Assembly: GCA_963784575.1 (NCBI GenBank)
Contig: CAWARU010000001.1
Coordinates: forward strand, 1,178,001-1,242,000
Direction of reading: 5' to 3'
Source of the DNA: CAWARU01 sp963784575
GTDB lineage: Bacteria; Pseudomonadota; Gammaproteobacteria; UBA6186; Azoamicaceae
Length of the DNA stretch: 64,000 nucleotides
This document shows, piece by piece, positions 48,401 to 55,876 of the stretch. The position numbers and the translations under genes are program-made. The notes beneath the pieces were generated by a model, which was not told the DNA's origin, made no database searches, and saw nothing but the letters and a program-made list of their open reading frames with translations. The first letter of the stretch is position 1; the number at the start of each line of letters is the position of its first letter.

Positions 48401-48546
48401 AAAGTGATTCAAAACTTATCCAGGAAAAATTAAAGCTCTGGTGCAAGGATTTGGTGCCAGCAGAGGATTGGGAGCAAACCTTGCTTTCCGCTTCATGTTC
48501 TGTGGCAACCTCTACTGGATTCTGCTGGCTCACCGGTAAAGACTGA
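42493..48546 (+). CDS. giant protein C: GT-B-like N-terminus plus ankyrin-like repeats
   Basis: A 2,017-aa frame, tandem paralog of protein D. Residues ~18-340 are shared with D: SIFFSTF...SGTGDIDYT, HIMLNAPNVGFGFSEAGLEA, then PVPATISVDLLPIHERG, NIGCFGMLRDGKGLSHVLEL and YFIQANYRGASLRFSSMSS. The second half looks like the C-terminal Rossmann domain of a GT-B glycosyltransferase; this is a weak fold guess. A middle domain (~560-830) contains GMRDHIFASIGVG and SSDHWPSYL. From ~880 there are ankyrin-like repeats (GFNALQIACLKNSKPEMVAF, GYTPLMIASNKRSIPIMQLF). After EDWEQTLLS the frame probably slips: the adjacent frame gives a Ser/Pro-rich tail (GSPVKTETASSTHSTSDQSA) ending at 48723. AAGG precedes the start. 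Likely a host-directed protein; function unproven. Confidence 0.75.
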   Translation: MILSTDLDIKKELETLQKITPETLKFSIFFSTFHKVQDQERSGTGDIDYTQTLVNIMNQKFPISCYMRGITTEKACFDFIEQHKANATPILHIMLNAPNVGFGFSEAGLEAFKHNNGKIVMTAVEFKKYPSETSYKSDMLKFLKYADEIIFLDEHDKNDAYKMALMEFQKSHSISKDGIATPGYMKAREKLVKIFNARILPVPATISVDLLPIHERGHNIGCFGMLRDGKGLSHVLELAKILGWMQQQHADDLPFLKDMKILIIGSAIDSHKLLSLMSKVYKHNLKEIEECGEDLEKLKDLLARFIKSEQEGTLTTSLPIEIHVDVKEEELAIHFNRCTYFIQANYRGASLRFSSMSSLLAQGFCIYSHCSDITPLTVLRKSIYQEAVHLINERHYSENNQNYANAVLKDIMECESERIKTADPRLTKIERRSLAAKRLYEQELSPSKILDELTTLYRKLGFARKETDPAKIQSLKIAAKYFKRWNKEIAIRSAFKLVRDKTKIDIKSQSKASFAALRKRFLEVETQNICKEVQELVLKSRTTQEINGVKVTSLLTPLETYFVEIMLNAHWEARHVTDKPVLDKIINAEGALLSIEQRFRYSCEAAIVANTPDQQGMRDHIFASIGVGKNIQSPHFVSAKKGVAVFDLNKIAAENPESLKGLWSSDHWPSYLVKGVRSEYTIFGVNFKVEHRQSAATDPTAPPVHDKILSYTLSDKESYTQVVKFGDELFLHPKIQLGLALLTVEMMRYLGISAYTKILAAIQKVKDSPCDSEYELNQLFRLMRIRHHPGLTEIHMPRRWQITDVPGISSVTKYDPSMSAKEINDYAKEHGLASRISTLSKFLGKECQDVFETIEQAIILLLTETCIDNTAMKKLMLELNNCGMLTYRIRIHELSLNLLEAALLVGKLALLEFMLGLEIQSEDLKTLIEDFKQDGLFVALIKVANLFSNPEELEKRFISKLGLAKKILVPKPEYYKDILQLALKGSLTDRDNFFYPKKIIGKDLIAHACLSYKVTQRILQTLLENYQGDLAALSICWPVLSENVELVQIMMQKVNLYEPYNSSQHDIPGITSISIPDGFNALQIACLKNSKPEMVAFLLQQKFSMKPFKASKESRTSSFYAALDGYTPLMIASNKRSIPIMQLFYKSNCDIDYVNDSHESIFTISADMEIAIDHCLQEDGREKKLRELAKFLVQETEGYDKEPDKNSIALCSTKNILRSLILYLIKFEKYNTSKLQELLLFLHQNKLLNYKVQFGERNAATYFGKGESIYYLTVMNAALLGGNIEAFEYLVSLKPKINTEKFIIYQEKNSSQCSSHHSILSVALKRNTISYLKNIFQSDLKPISLEQRLQKIIQANTNSLYLDTAELKPRNAVQTMQAVRLVLDLISEPDSKHSDEILKTIKNIQIEANDVQAACVTCKQKPELILKILSLYFQSKKTQKSDSLKKVSKDSADKARISGFLWASAAPQTMKAKTSESEDSLFHWGIQTGSVAVVHALIEFGFDPHNLWTHDSHDLTAAKPYPVETPEGLNALQILCLTGNDSDAAMVEYLIKQNLSRNPVTITWKGTDMFQYSLLMLAARNGSKAIMKTLLLANEDMHYSAAHDTAFTIPQSSIWQGIDDYLIETKKDSLFRDVSQFIATTQTPDLKSDKEGYLIKLTPTESFTKTILKSFINYLLVCETPDMRCVPLLLDFLHQEKLLNAPIKFENANFTVNNAAVLAFSLDPLKHLLKSGWISHNETFLNLHREQGKSYSILSVAAARSNTETLQSLIFDKLGLAPGRLKDRDPKTAFEAINLLLSHKDTDKTAATSSGIKSVFKIGPRDIGAACVIFKADTSAILRLLSEYQEVLPDEPDRLSLCWGAHIRNLEVMKTMVKMGVPINEMLNKSQSFTDGPAYMLEMNKYEPDRYAYRYRNPLIAPASRRILVSDWNALRIVCRFGNDADIAIVDFLIEEMSSRGLAKDPQALDLAKKSDSKLIQEKLKLWCKDLVPAEDWEQTLLSASCSVATSTGFCWLTGKD

Positions 48547-48742
48547 AACTGCTTCTTCCACTCATAGCACTTCAGACCAAAGCGCTTCCAGCGCCATGCC
48601 ACCTAATTCCTTTCCCACTCTTCCGGATTTCATTTCTGGAATAATCGCAGCGGATACAAGACCCAGCAAGCCTATTGAACCTCGAAATTCTATTAGAATC
48701 AATTTAAAAAGACCAAACTCTTAAAATTATTGGATTAATCTT

Positions 48743-51700
48743 ATGGCACAAACATCAGAATTAGCACTTAAAGCGGAAAACATGGTTCGAGCTGATATAC
48801 CACATGAAAAACATGAAAAGAAAGAACAGCAAGAATTGGATTTAAATGCGCTGCAAATCATGTCCAAAACTGGCAAGTATTCTATTTTCTTTTCTACCTT
48901 GTCAAAGAATATAGCACTGGAGCAATCAGGCACCGGAGACATTGACTACACAAACACCATTGCTCAATTTATCAACCAAAAATATCCATTTACCACACAT
49001 TATATCAGGGGCGCAAAATCTGAGTCTGAAGTTTACAATTTCATTGAAAATCATAAGGCGAAAGATCTTCCAGTCTTGCACCTCATTTTAAATGCACCCC
49101 ACACCGGTTTTGGATTTACCGAGGCAGGGTTAAAAGTATTCAAGGAACGCGGCAAGTTAGTGATGACAGTGCTTGAGTTCAAAAAGCATCAAGATCCGAG
49201 TTTGAAAGCGGATACCTTAAAGTTCATACAATATGCAGACGTTCTCATTTTCCTCGATGAATTTGATAAGAATGATGCTTTGAGTGAAGCACGCAAGCTC
49301 TCGCCAATTTTCCCAGCGCTTGTAGAAAAAATCGAAATTGCTTCTGTAATACCCGTCCCCGCGACGGTACATCTTAAGCTTCTCCCTATAGAAGAACGTG
49401 GCCGGAATGTTGGATTTTTTGGAATATTGAGAAAGGGTCAAGGATTACGGCATGTGATCAATTTTGCCAATTATCTCAATGCGCAAAAAATATCGTACCC
49501 TGTACTAAAAGATCGAAAAGTGTTGATCATCGGCACTGCATTAGAGGCTGACAAGCTTATTTATTTGATGACCGTTATCTATCCAGATCACAAAAAAACG
49601 ATTAAAGACTGTGGTCAGGACATTGCAAGACTCAAAAATTTACTGGAAGAATTAAAGCTCTGTGAAAAAAAAGGGGAGTTAACGCCAGATTTGCCCATTG
49701 ATTTATATGTTAACGTACCTGAAAGGGATCTCCCTGCACTCTTCAATCAATGCAGTTTTTTCTTTCAGCCTAAATATCGAGGCGCGTCATTCAGATTCAG
49801 CAGTATCAGTACCCTGCTCTCTTTAGGTTTCAATATTATCTCTCATCAGACAGAAATAACTCCCGAGATTTTAAGAAATTATAATGAAAACACTCGAGGC
49901 ATGATTTTATGCAATGAAAGTATCTATCTGAAGCCCAGCAAGGAGTTTGACAATTATGCACTATATGCAGTTTGCCTGTTTAAAAAACAATTAATCGATA
50001 GTCTTGAGGCAGATTCAAATACCATCCTAAAAAAGGATAGTTTAATTTTAAAAACTTCTAAAAATGCAGAAATGCTTTACAAGCATTTTCTAAATCCAGA
50101 GATTCTTTCCAAAGAATTGGTGATTATTTACAATAGGATGTTCAAATGCAGCTTAGATAGATTAATTCCAACCGATCTTAGCAGTTTCATAGGAGAATCC
50201 TGCCAAAATCCACTACTGCCCGCACTTCAGAAAAAAATGACACTCATGAGAGCATTCAAACACTGGAGAGAAAAAGGTTTCATTTTTAGATCTTACAAGG
50301 AAATTCATAACAAGATTAAAGTTGATATTCAAGAATGCTCGGAAAAAAGTTTGACTCTGATTAAAAAGCGCTTATATGATTTTGAATCGCAGAATATTTG
50401 TCCGAGGATCAAAGCATATCTCTTAACTCAGATCGGTACAGATTCTAGGGGCAGTAAAGAGCAGCATAGACGCATGCTGGCACGGAATGAAGCTTTCCTG
50501 TATCGTCTCATCCTTGACTATGACTTGCAGGCCAAGCATGTGACACATCCCGCTTTGCTAGATTATATTGAGCGCACATCCAAATGTTTATTATCTGTCA
50601 GTGCAAGAACAAAAAGAAAGATCGAAACATTAAAACACACCCCAGATTCACACGGTTTAACCGATCAAGTATTTTTCAGTATAGGGGACAGCAGTAACAA
50701 GGCAGTAACTGCATATTTCGTAGATCATTTTAATAAAGTTATTAATTTTAATCTCAAAAAGATAGCAGAAAATGCACCACTTGCCATGCAAGGCGCCTGG
50801 ATATCGGATCATTGGCATTCCTATAATTTACTGGGTAATTATAATGAAATGAGAATAAATGATGTCACAATTCGTATAGGATATAAAACTCGCGGTCCTC
50901 TGGCGGAAATTATCAGAGTCATAAGCTTCATCTTACCTGATAATAAGACCACATATCAGCAGGAAGTCCTACTTGGTGATGAAGTGTTCTCCATCGAAAA
51001 GATGCAGCATGCCATGGCGCTTCTCACCATCGATATGATACGGCATCTTGGCATTGAAACTTATGAAAAAATCATGGAATTGGTCGAGAAAATTAAGGAC
51101 TACCCGCATAATAGTGAAGCCGAAAGAATCTCATTAAAACAGATTTTGCAAATTCGTTTCAATCCAGGCTTGTGGGAATTGCACCAACCAAATGCCATAC
51201 AGATCTTCAATCAGCCAGGTGTAACCATTGAGGATAGACTTACCCCAAAATGTACTGAGGGAGAATTCAATAGGATTGCTTTCATAGAAGGATTTCATGG
51301 AGATTTGATGGCATCCATTGTCTTATTGGATAACTGGAAACAAATTAAGTCTGAAGCTGATTTAGAACAAGCGGTAAAACGCGATCAGGTACGTAATAAA
51401 ATAAGATTTAGTACAACGTTTGATATTTTTAAAGCAATCTTGATACACTTCATGAGCAATCATGACCTGAGCCGAGATGTCATCAAAACTGTGTTAAATA
51501 GTTTAGATAAGCATCATCTCATCCAACAAGCGATAGAGATAAATTCAGTCAGAGTGAACTTGCTTGGGGTTGCTATTATGAGCGGTGATGAAATATTGCT
51601 CGAATCTCTATTAAGTCTTGGTCCACACATCGATCCCAATAGATACCGTTGTTTTACATTGAAGAATAAAGAATTATCTTGTATTGCCCTTGCAGCGGCC

Positions 51701-52489
51701 ACAGCAAATCAAGACACATTCAATAGTTTATTTGAAACTATTGACTTTTGGGCTAACATCAAAAAATCTTTTGATCATTCTCAGACTGACAAAATATTTA
51801 AGCTATTGTTTTCAGGTCCATATCATAGCAAAGGAGGCACTCTTACCTTCTACCACAGTGCGAGAGTCACACCACAAGATATTGCAATAGCCTGTTATCA
51901 TCTCAGCGATAAAAACTCTGACATGATCCAGTTTCTTTTATCAGAATACAAATATAATCCTAATCGATTATCATTGTGCTGGAGCGTACTCACCCGGAAC
52001 CTAAGTTTAGTTAAAAAATTGCAGGCTTTAGGAGCAGATGACGGTCCCATCCAAAAACAACATTTTGAAAGTTGCAATCTGATTCCTATAGGTGTCACGT
52101 CCCTGCAATGTTGTCTCCTCAAAGACAATGGCAAAGAATCGCCTTTACTCGAGTTTCTCCTCGATCAAATTGCCTCAAAAGATAAACTAGAATTTGAGAA
52201 ATTTACGCACCAATACGCCAAAACCCATAAATCAAACTTTGAAATTTTCACTACACTTTTGAAAGAAATTATCGGTACTATTGTCACTTCGAAAGCTTAT
52301 GAATTTAGAAACACACCGCTCTTTATTGCAATTCCTACACAAACATGCGCTCATTTACTTGAATGTTACACTAGGCCGAGCAAAAATAAATGTCCTACAA
52401 TCAGTCATACTGAGCGCAAAAACCGACATTTTAAAGTATTTTTTAGAACTCGGATTAAGTCAATTCTCTTTTGGTATAATGGAAATTGA
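48743..52489 (+). CDS. giant protein D, N-terminal two thirds: GT-B-like domain and middle domain (frameshifted)
   Basis: A 1,248-aa frame that starts 19 bp after the extended end of gene C, so the pair is likely co-transcribed. The N-terminus adds a short acidic/basic leader (MAQTSELALKAENM), then repeats the C-type block: SIFFSTLSKNIALEQSGTGD, ILNAPHTGFGFTEAGLKVF, PVPATVHLKLLPIEERG, NVGFFGILRKGQGLRHVI and FFQPKYRGASFRFSSISTLL. The middle domain (GLTDQVFFSIGD, WISDHWHSYN) also matches C. The last ~65 residues, after GTIVTSKAYEF, are out of frame; real sequence continues in the frame of 52281-54260. No strong ribosome binding site is visible. Identity with C by eye is roughly 35-45 percent in the N-terminal block, indicating an old tandem duplication. 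Confidence 0.75.
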   Translation: MAQTSELALKAENMVRADIPHEKHEKKEQQELDLNALQIMSKTGKYSIFFSTLSKNIALEQSGTGDIDYTNTIAQFINQKYPFTTHYIRGAKSESEVYNFIENHKAKDLPVLHLILNAPHTGFGFTEAGLKVFKERGKLVMTVLEFKKHQDPSLKADTLKFIQYADVLIFLDEFDKNDALSEARKLSPIFPALVEKIEIASVIPVPATVHLKLLPIEERGRNVGFFGILRKGQGLRHVINFANYLNAQKISYPVLKDRKVLIIGTALEADKLIYLMTVIYPDHKKTIKDCGQDIARLKNLLEELKLCEKKGELTPDLPIDLYVNVPERDLPALFNQCSFFFQPKYRGASFRFSSISTLLSLGFNIISHQTEITPEILRNYNENTRGMILCNESIYLKPSKEFDNYALYAVCLFKKQLIDSLEADSNTILKKDSLILKTSKNAEMLYKHFLNPEILSKELVIIYNRMFKCSLDRLIPTDLSSFIGESCQNPLLPALQKKMTLMRAFKHWREKGFIFRSYKEIHNKIKVDIQECSEKSLTLIKKRLYDFESQNICPRIKAYLLTQIGTDSRGSKEQHRRMLARNEAFLYRLILDYDLQAKHVTHPALLDYIERTSKCLLSVSARTKRKIETLKHTPDSHGLTDQVFFSIGDSSNKAVTAYFVDHFNKVINFNLKKIAENAPLAMQGAWISDHWHSYNLLGNYNEMRINDVTIRIGYKTRGPLAEIIRVISFILPDNKTTYQQEVLLGDEVFSIEKMQHAMALLTIDMIRHLGIETYEKIMELVEKIKDYPHNSEAERISLKQILQIRFNPGLWELHQPNAIQIFNQPGVTIEDRLTPKCTEGEFNRIAFIEGFHGDLMASIVLLDNWKQIKSEADLEQAVKRDQVRNKIRFSTTFDIFKAILIHFMSNHDLSRDVIKTVLNSLDKHHLIQQAIEINSVRVNLLGVAIMSGDEILLESLLSLGPHIDPNRYRCFTLKNKELSCIALAAATANQDTFNSLFETIDFWANIKKSFDHSQTDKIFKLLFSGPYHSKGGTLTFYHSARVTPQDIAIACYHLSDKNSDMIQFLLSEYKYNPNRLSLCWSVLTRNLSLVKKLQALGADDGPIQKQHFESCNLIPIGVTSLQCCLLKDNGKESPLLEFLLDQIASKDKLEFEKFTHQYAKTHKSNFEIFTTLLKEIIGTIVTSKAYEFRNTPLFIAIPTQTCAHLLECYTRPSKNKCPTISHTERKNRHFKVFFRTRIKSILFWYNGN

Positions 52490-54260
52490 CGCCCGCTATC
52501 CTATCGGCTATTCACCTATTGCAATAACAGCAGCATTATCAAATCCACAATCAATCGATTTTCTGCTCTCTTGCCTTGACCTTAAGACTCGAGCAGAATC
52601 TTCGCACACTATTAAAGCTGCGGCAGAATGCCTAGATTTATTTGCAAAGCATAATTTTAAGCCCAAATCAGAAGACCTAAAAGCTGCCTGCATTCTTGCT
52701 GCACATCCCGAAATCCTTTTAAAACTGATATCCTCTCTGGATAAACTCACTACAACACCCCAAGAATTATCTCTTTCCTGGGCAATGCTCAGCAAAAACT
52801 TTAGCGTAATCACGGCTCTTGCAAATCTGGGTGCAGAGTACGATGCACCCATGAAAGATGCCTGTTATTCAATCGATGGCATGAAAATCATACTTCCAAA
52901 GCTCATCACACCATTGCAAGCAATTTGCCTGCTGGGAAATGACAGCAATATTAAAATTGTCGATTATTTAATCAGTAATAAAGCAGATTGTGAACGTCTT
53001 TTTGCAGGAAATCCCGACATTAAGATTATCCAGGAAGAAGATCCATGGTATGCAGGCAGCAGTACCGCAATGCAAAAATTGCTTTTAGATCCCACCGAAA
53101 TGAATATTCCACATGAAATCACTGCGAAAATGCTTGCGTTCAGAAGCAATTCCAAACTCATTCAACGGCGCATGGATTACAACAAGCCTAGAACTTATGA
53201 AGATCTGGACGAACGCAACAAGGAAGCCAGCAAGCTTTTTGTCTATCAACTTGAATGCTTTATTTCCAAGTATGATGCAGAATGTACCAAAGAAATTGGC
53301 AAAAATCAGTACTTTTCAAAAGCTGCTAAGTTTGGCGTCGCAACCGGACAGCGAGCCTATATTATCATTCGAGGACCCGCTTACTCCATCGTAAATCCTC
53401 AACCTGGCAAGATAGGTTTGAAGCGCGATCGCGAGTTTTATGTTACAGTAGATGATGAATTCGGTGACTTCATAGATGCTTTACAGTTTCCTTCTTTTAA
53501 TCCTGCTGAAATATCTCGAGATCAATTCTTTACTAAACTGAATGATGCTTTTCACTTAGGTCTCAATACAGAGCGCCTTAAATGGCTAAAATTAGGCGAA
53601 TTTTCTATTAATGAGAAATCCAGAGATTCCTCACGGAAAAATATCCTGTATCTTTGTGATATCAGCGAGGCGCAAACTGAAGTTACTCGAAATGCTTGGT
53701 ATGAAAATAATCGTTGGCTTTGCAGACACGCGTATCCCTCAAAAGAGCATGGATTTGATATTGAACTTCAAGATTTGAGCGATACATCCAAAGAACTTGT
53801 TTCGAAACTAATCGATTTCAATTGCACTCACATCGAAGATATTGATACCAAAAAATTGATGGATACCATTGAGACCTCCTACACCAAAGAAGTCTATAGC
53901 CGAATGCTTGACATATTATTAAGAAAAGTAAAAACTCAGGATTTAGAGGAACTCAAATTGTTTTTTGAAAAAAACGCATTAGATCCTGATCGCCTGATTC
54001 TCACCAAAATGACACATTATTACTTCTTTTCTCATTATCCGGTCTTTCAAGCGGCCATCGATAGGAAAGATGACGCAATACTCCATTACTTATTTAATCA
54101 ATTGAGTGTAGAAGCTAAACAAAGATTGCGTGAATATCCCAAGGAGGTCATTAGAGTAGTCCAAAGCAAGTCGTTAGTTCCTCAATTTGAAACGGTAAAG
54201 ACAGCTCCATCACTTGCTATAGCTCAACAACCCACTACTTCTGCAAAGCCGGATAGGTAA
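52281..54260 (+). CDS. giant protein D, C-terminal segment (frameshifted continuation)
   Basis: A 659-aa frame overlapping the previous one by about 200 bp. Its beginning, HRSLLQFLHKHALIYLNVTL, lines up with KLQELLLFLHQNKLLNYKVQ in giant C, showing that it continues D rather than starting a new gene. One surplus base between about 52281 and 52310 explains the break. It has diverged ankyrin-like units (SPIAITAALSNPQSIDFLLS, LTTTPQELSLSWAMLSKNFS, PLQAICLLGNDSNIKIVDYL) and then a region without recognised similarity (EFYVTVDDEFGDFIDALQF). The end, VKTAPSLAIAQQPTTSAKPD, is a low-complexity tail. Full D would span 48743-54260, about 1,840 aa. The end overlaps the convergent CPBP gene by 26 bp. Confidence 0.7.
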   Translation: MSLRKLMNLETHRSLLQFLHKHALIYLNVTLGRAKINVLQSVILSAKTDILKYFLELGLSQFSFGIMEIDARYPIGYSPIAITAALSNPQSIDFLLSCLDLKTRAESSHTIKAAAECLDLFAKHNFKPKSEDLKAACILAAHPEILLKLISSLDKLTTTPQELSLSWAMLSKNFSVITALANLGAEYDAPMKDACYSIDGMKIILPKLITPLQAICLLGNDSNIKIVDYLISNKADCERLFAGNPDIKIIQEEDPWYAGSSTAMQKLLLDPTEMNIPHEITAKMLAFRSNSKLIQRRMDYNKPRTYEDLDERNKEASKLFVYQLECFISKYDAECTKEIGKNQYFSKAAKFGVATGQRAYIIIRGPAYSIVNPQPGKIGLKRDREFYVTVDDEFGDFIDALQFPSFNPAEISRDQFFTKLNDAFHLGLNTERLKWLKLGEFSINEKSRDSSRKNILYLCDISEAQTEVTRNAWYENNRWLCRHAYPSKEHGFDIELQDLSDTSKELVSKLIDFNCTHIEDIDTKKLMDTIETSYTKEVYSRMLDILLRKVKTQDLEELKLFFEKNALDPDRLILTKMTHYYFFSHYPVFQAAIDRKDDAILHYLFNQLSVEAKQRLREYPKEVIRVVQSKSLVPQFETVKTAPSLAIAQQPTTSAKPDR

Positions 54261-55209
54261 AGAGTAAGATATGAACTAAATTCACCAAGAAATGCGTAAT
54301 AATGCTCGCTTCAATTCTTTGCGTACAAATGTACGCTAAGCCATAAAATATTCCAGCAATCCCTGCAAGCACCATATAAGCTGGTCCACCCTGAAAATGT
54401 ACTAGTCCAAACAGAAAAGCCGATATCAAGAGTGCCAGTAAAGCGTGTAATCCCAATCCAAATAAGGAAATCTGATTCATATATATCGTAGTAATATTGA
54501 TGCTCCAAATCCGAAAAGAAAGAAATCGCACTTTCTCAAAGTAATTCATCAATCCATTCAATATGAGTCCACGAAAAATGGCTTCCTCCGTCACACAAGT
54601 AAACACTAAGTTATGGATAGCCCAAATCAAGATAAAATTATTCCATTTTGGATCAAAACGTACATAACGAAACAGCAAAGCCAATATCGACATCGTAATC
54701 ACAGTTAATAATACAATTGAATAAACCTTAATCCATGCCTGCTTCTTCATGCGTTCGCTATTTACATAATTCCAGCCAAACGCCAAAATAAAAAGACCAA
54801 TCAATGGAGAATCAAAATTGAAATAGAGTGAATAAGGAATGGCATCTGCACTAAGTTTAATCTGATGGGCAACTTCAAGATTTTGAAAGCCCGGCATCTG
54901 ATGGTAGAAAGGCGTAATTGAAAATAGTAATGTCAGTATTTCAATTTGCCGTCTTAAAAATTGATACCTTGGATTTCGTGACCTCTTTGGATAGAAGCTC
55001 AAATAATATCCCAAACCGAGTAGGACAATAGTAATGATCGACAGCGGCAGCAATCGCCCCGAGATAAATCCAAAGATAATTCCGAGCAGTAACAAACTAC
55101 CCCAAATCGCAATATGTCTTTTAAACCAAAAACTCAAAATTGCGAGTCCCAGGAATGCATAAGGCACCATAGACAGTTCGTTTTGCCACAATTCTATATA
55201 ATCAAACAT
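54235..55209 (-). CDS. CPBP-family intramembrane metalloprotease (Abi-like)
   Basis: A 324-aa membrane protein with about eight hydrophobic segments. The C-terminal half shows the CPBP motifs: EEAIFRGLILN (EExxxR, ~209), FGLVHFQGG (FxxxH) and HFLVNLVHI (HxxxN), which form the intramembrane metal site of CAAX-protease/bacteriocin-processing enzymes related to Rce1. All expected residues are present. Substrates in bacteria are mostly unknown; roles include bacteriocin self-immunity and membrane protein processing. It is convergent with giant D and divergent from the ferritin-like gene, and appears to be monocistronic. The start MFDYIELWQNEL at 55209 has no strong ribosome binding site but is the only Met before the first membrane segment. 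Confidence 0.85.
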   Translation of the reverse strand: MFDYIELWQNELSMVPYAFLGLAILSFWFKRHIAIWGSLLLLGIIFGFISGRLLPLSIITIVLLGLGYYLSFYPKRSRNPRYQFLRRQIEILTLLFSITPFYHQMPGFQNLEVAHQIKLSADAIPYSLYFNFDSPLIGLFILAFGWNYVNSERMKKQAWIKVYSIVLLTVITMSILALLFRYVRFDPKWNNFILIWAIHNLVFTCVTEEAIFRGLILNGLMNYFEKVRFLSFRIWSINITTIYMNQISLFGLGLHALLALLISAFLFGLVHFQGGPAYMVLAGIAGIFYGLAYICTQRIEASIITHFLVNLVHILLFTYPALQK

Positions 55210-55333
55210 TTCAATTCATTACCTTTGTGTGTACTATACATATATACAGCATCAAAAACTTATTGGAATTAAATAAGATACTAAATTCTAGCTATAATTT
55301 ATGAACAGTGCATCTACCATGAGGAAAAAAACC

Positions 55334-55876
55334 ATGAAACAAAAGAGTTCTGAGCTGTTGAACTTTGATCCTAAACAAGTAAAAGAGCAGGCCAGCCAAT
55401 CCTTGGATCAAGGCGCTGTGACCAAAGATTATCCCTACAATATCGAAGATGCTTGCAAGCTTTTAAACGAAGCCTTGGCCACCGAGATTCTCTGTGTTCT
55501 CAGATATCGACATCATCAAATAATCGCCAAGGGCATCGATAACCCGCAAGTCGCTGCTGAATTTGAAGAACATGCCAAAGATGAAGAGCGACATATGTTG
55601 ATGCTTGCTGAGCGCATTGATCAATTAGGGGGTGACCCTGATTTCAATCCGGGCACTGTCATGCAAAGAACCATCACTGAATACGGTACAGGAAAGCATT
55701 TGAAAGATATGATCAAAGAAGATTTAATTGCTGAACGAACCGTAATAACGGTCTACCGAAAAATGATTGAATGGTTTGGAGCAGGTGATCCCACCACGCG
55801 CCGTATGCTGGAAGAAATCCTCAAAGATGAAGAAGATCATGCCAATGATCTTGCTGATTTTCTAGCACCAAATTAA
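55334..55876 (+). CDS. ferritin-like (bacterioferritin/DPS-type) four-helix protein
   Basis: A protein of about 180 aa with di-iron ferritin-like motifs: EALATEILCVLRYRHH (helix A Glu), EFEEHAKDEERHMLM (ExxH pair of helix B), EDLIAERTVITVYRKM (helix C Glu) and EILKDEEDHANDLADFL (helix D ExxH). The set is complete for a di-iron centre, so iron oxidation/storage or protection from oxidative damage is likely. It resembles the bacterioferritin-like proteins annotated near stress genes more than classical Bfr with a haem-ligand Met. The start at 55334 (MKQKSSELLNF) is preferred because GAGG at 55321-55324 lies at proper spacing; ATGs at 55301 and 55319 would add up to eleven residues. Its stop abuts the stop of the convergent cupin gene. 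Confidence 0.85.
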   Translation: MKQKSSELLNFDPKQVKEQASQSLDQGAVTKDYPYNIEDACKLLNEALATEILCVLRYRHHQIIAKGIDNPQVAAEFEEHAKDEERHMLMLAERIDQLGGDPDFNPGTVMQRTITEYGTGKHLKDMIKEDLIAERTVITVYRKMIEWFGAGDPTTRRMLEEILKDEEDHANDLADFLAPN

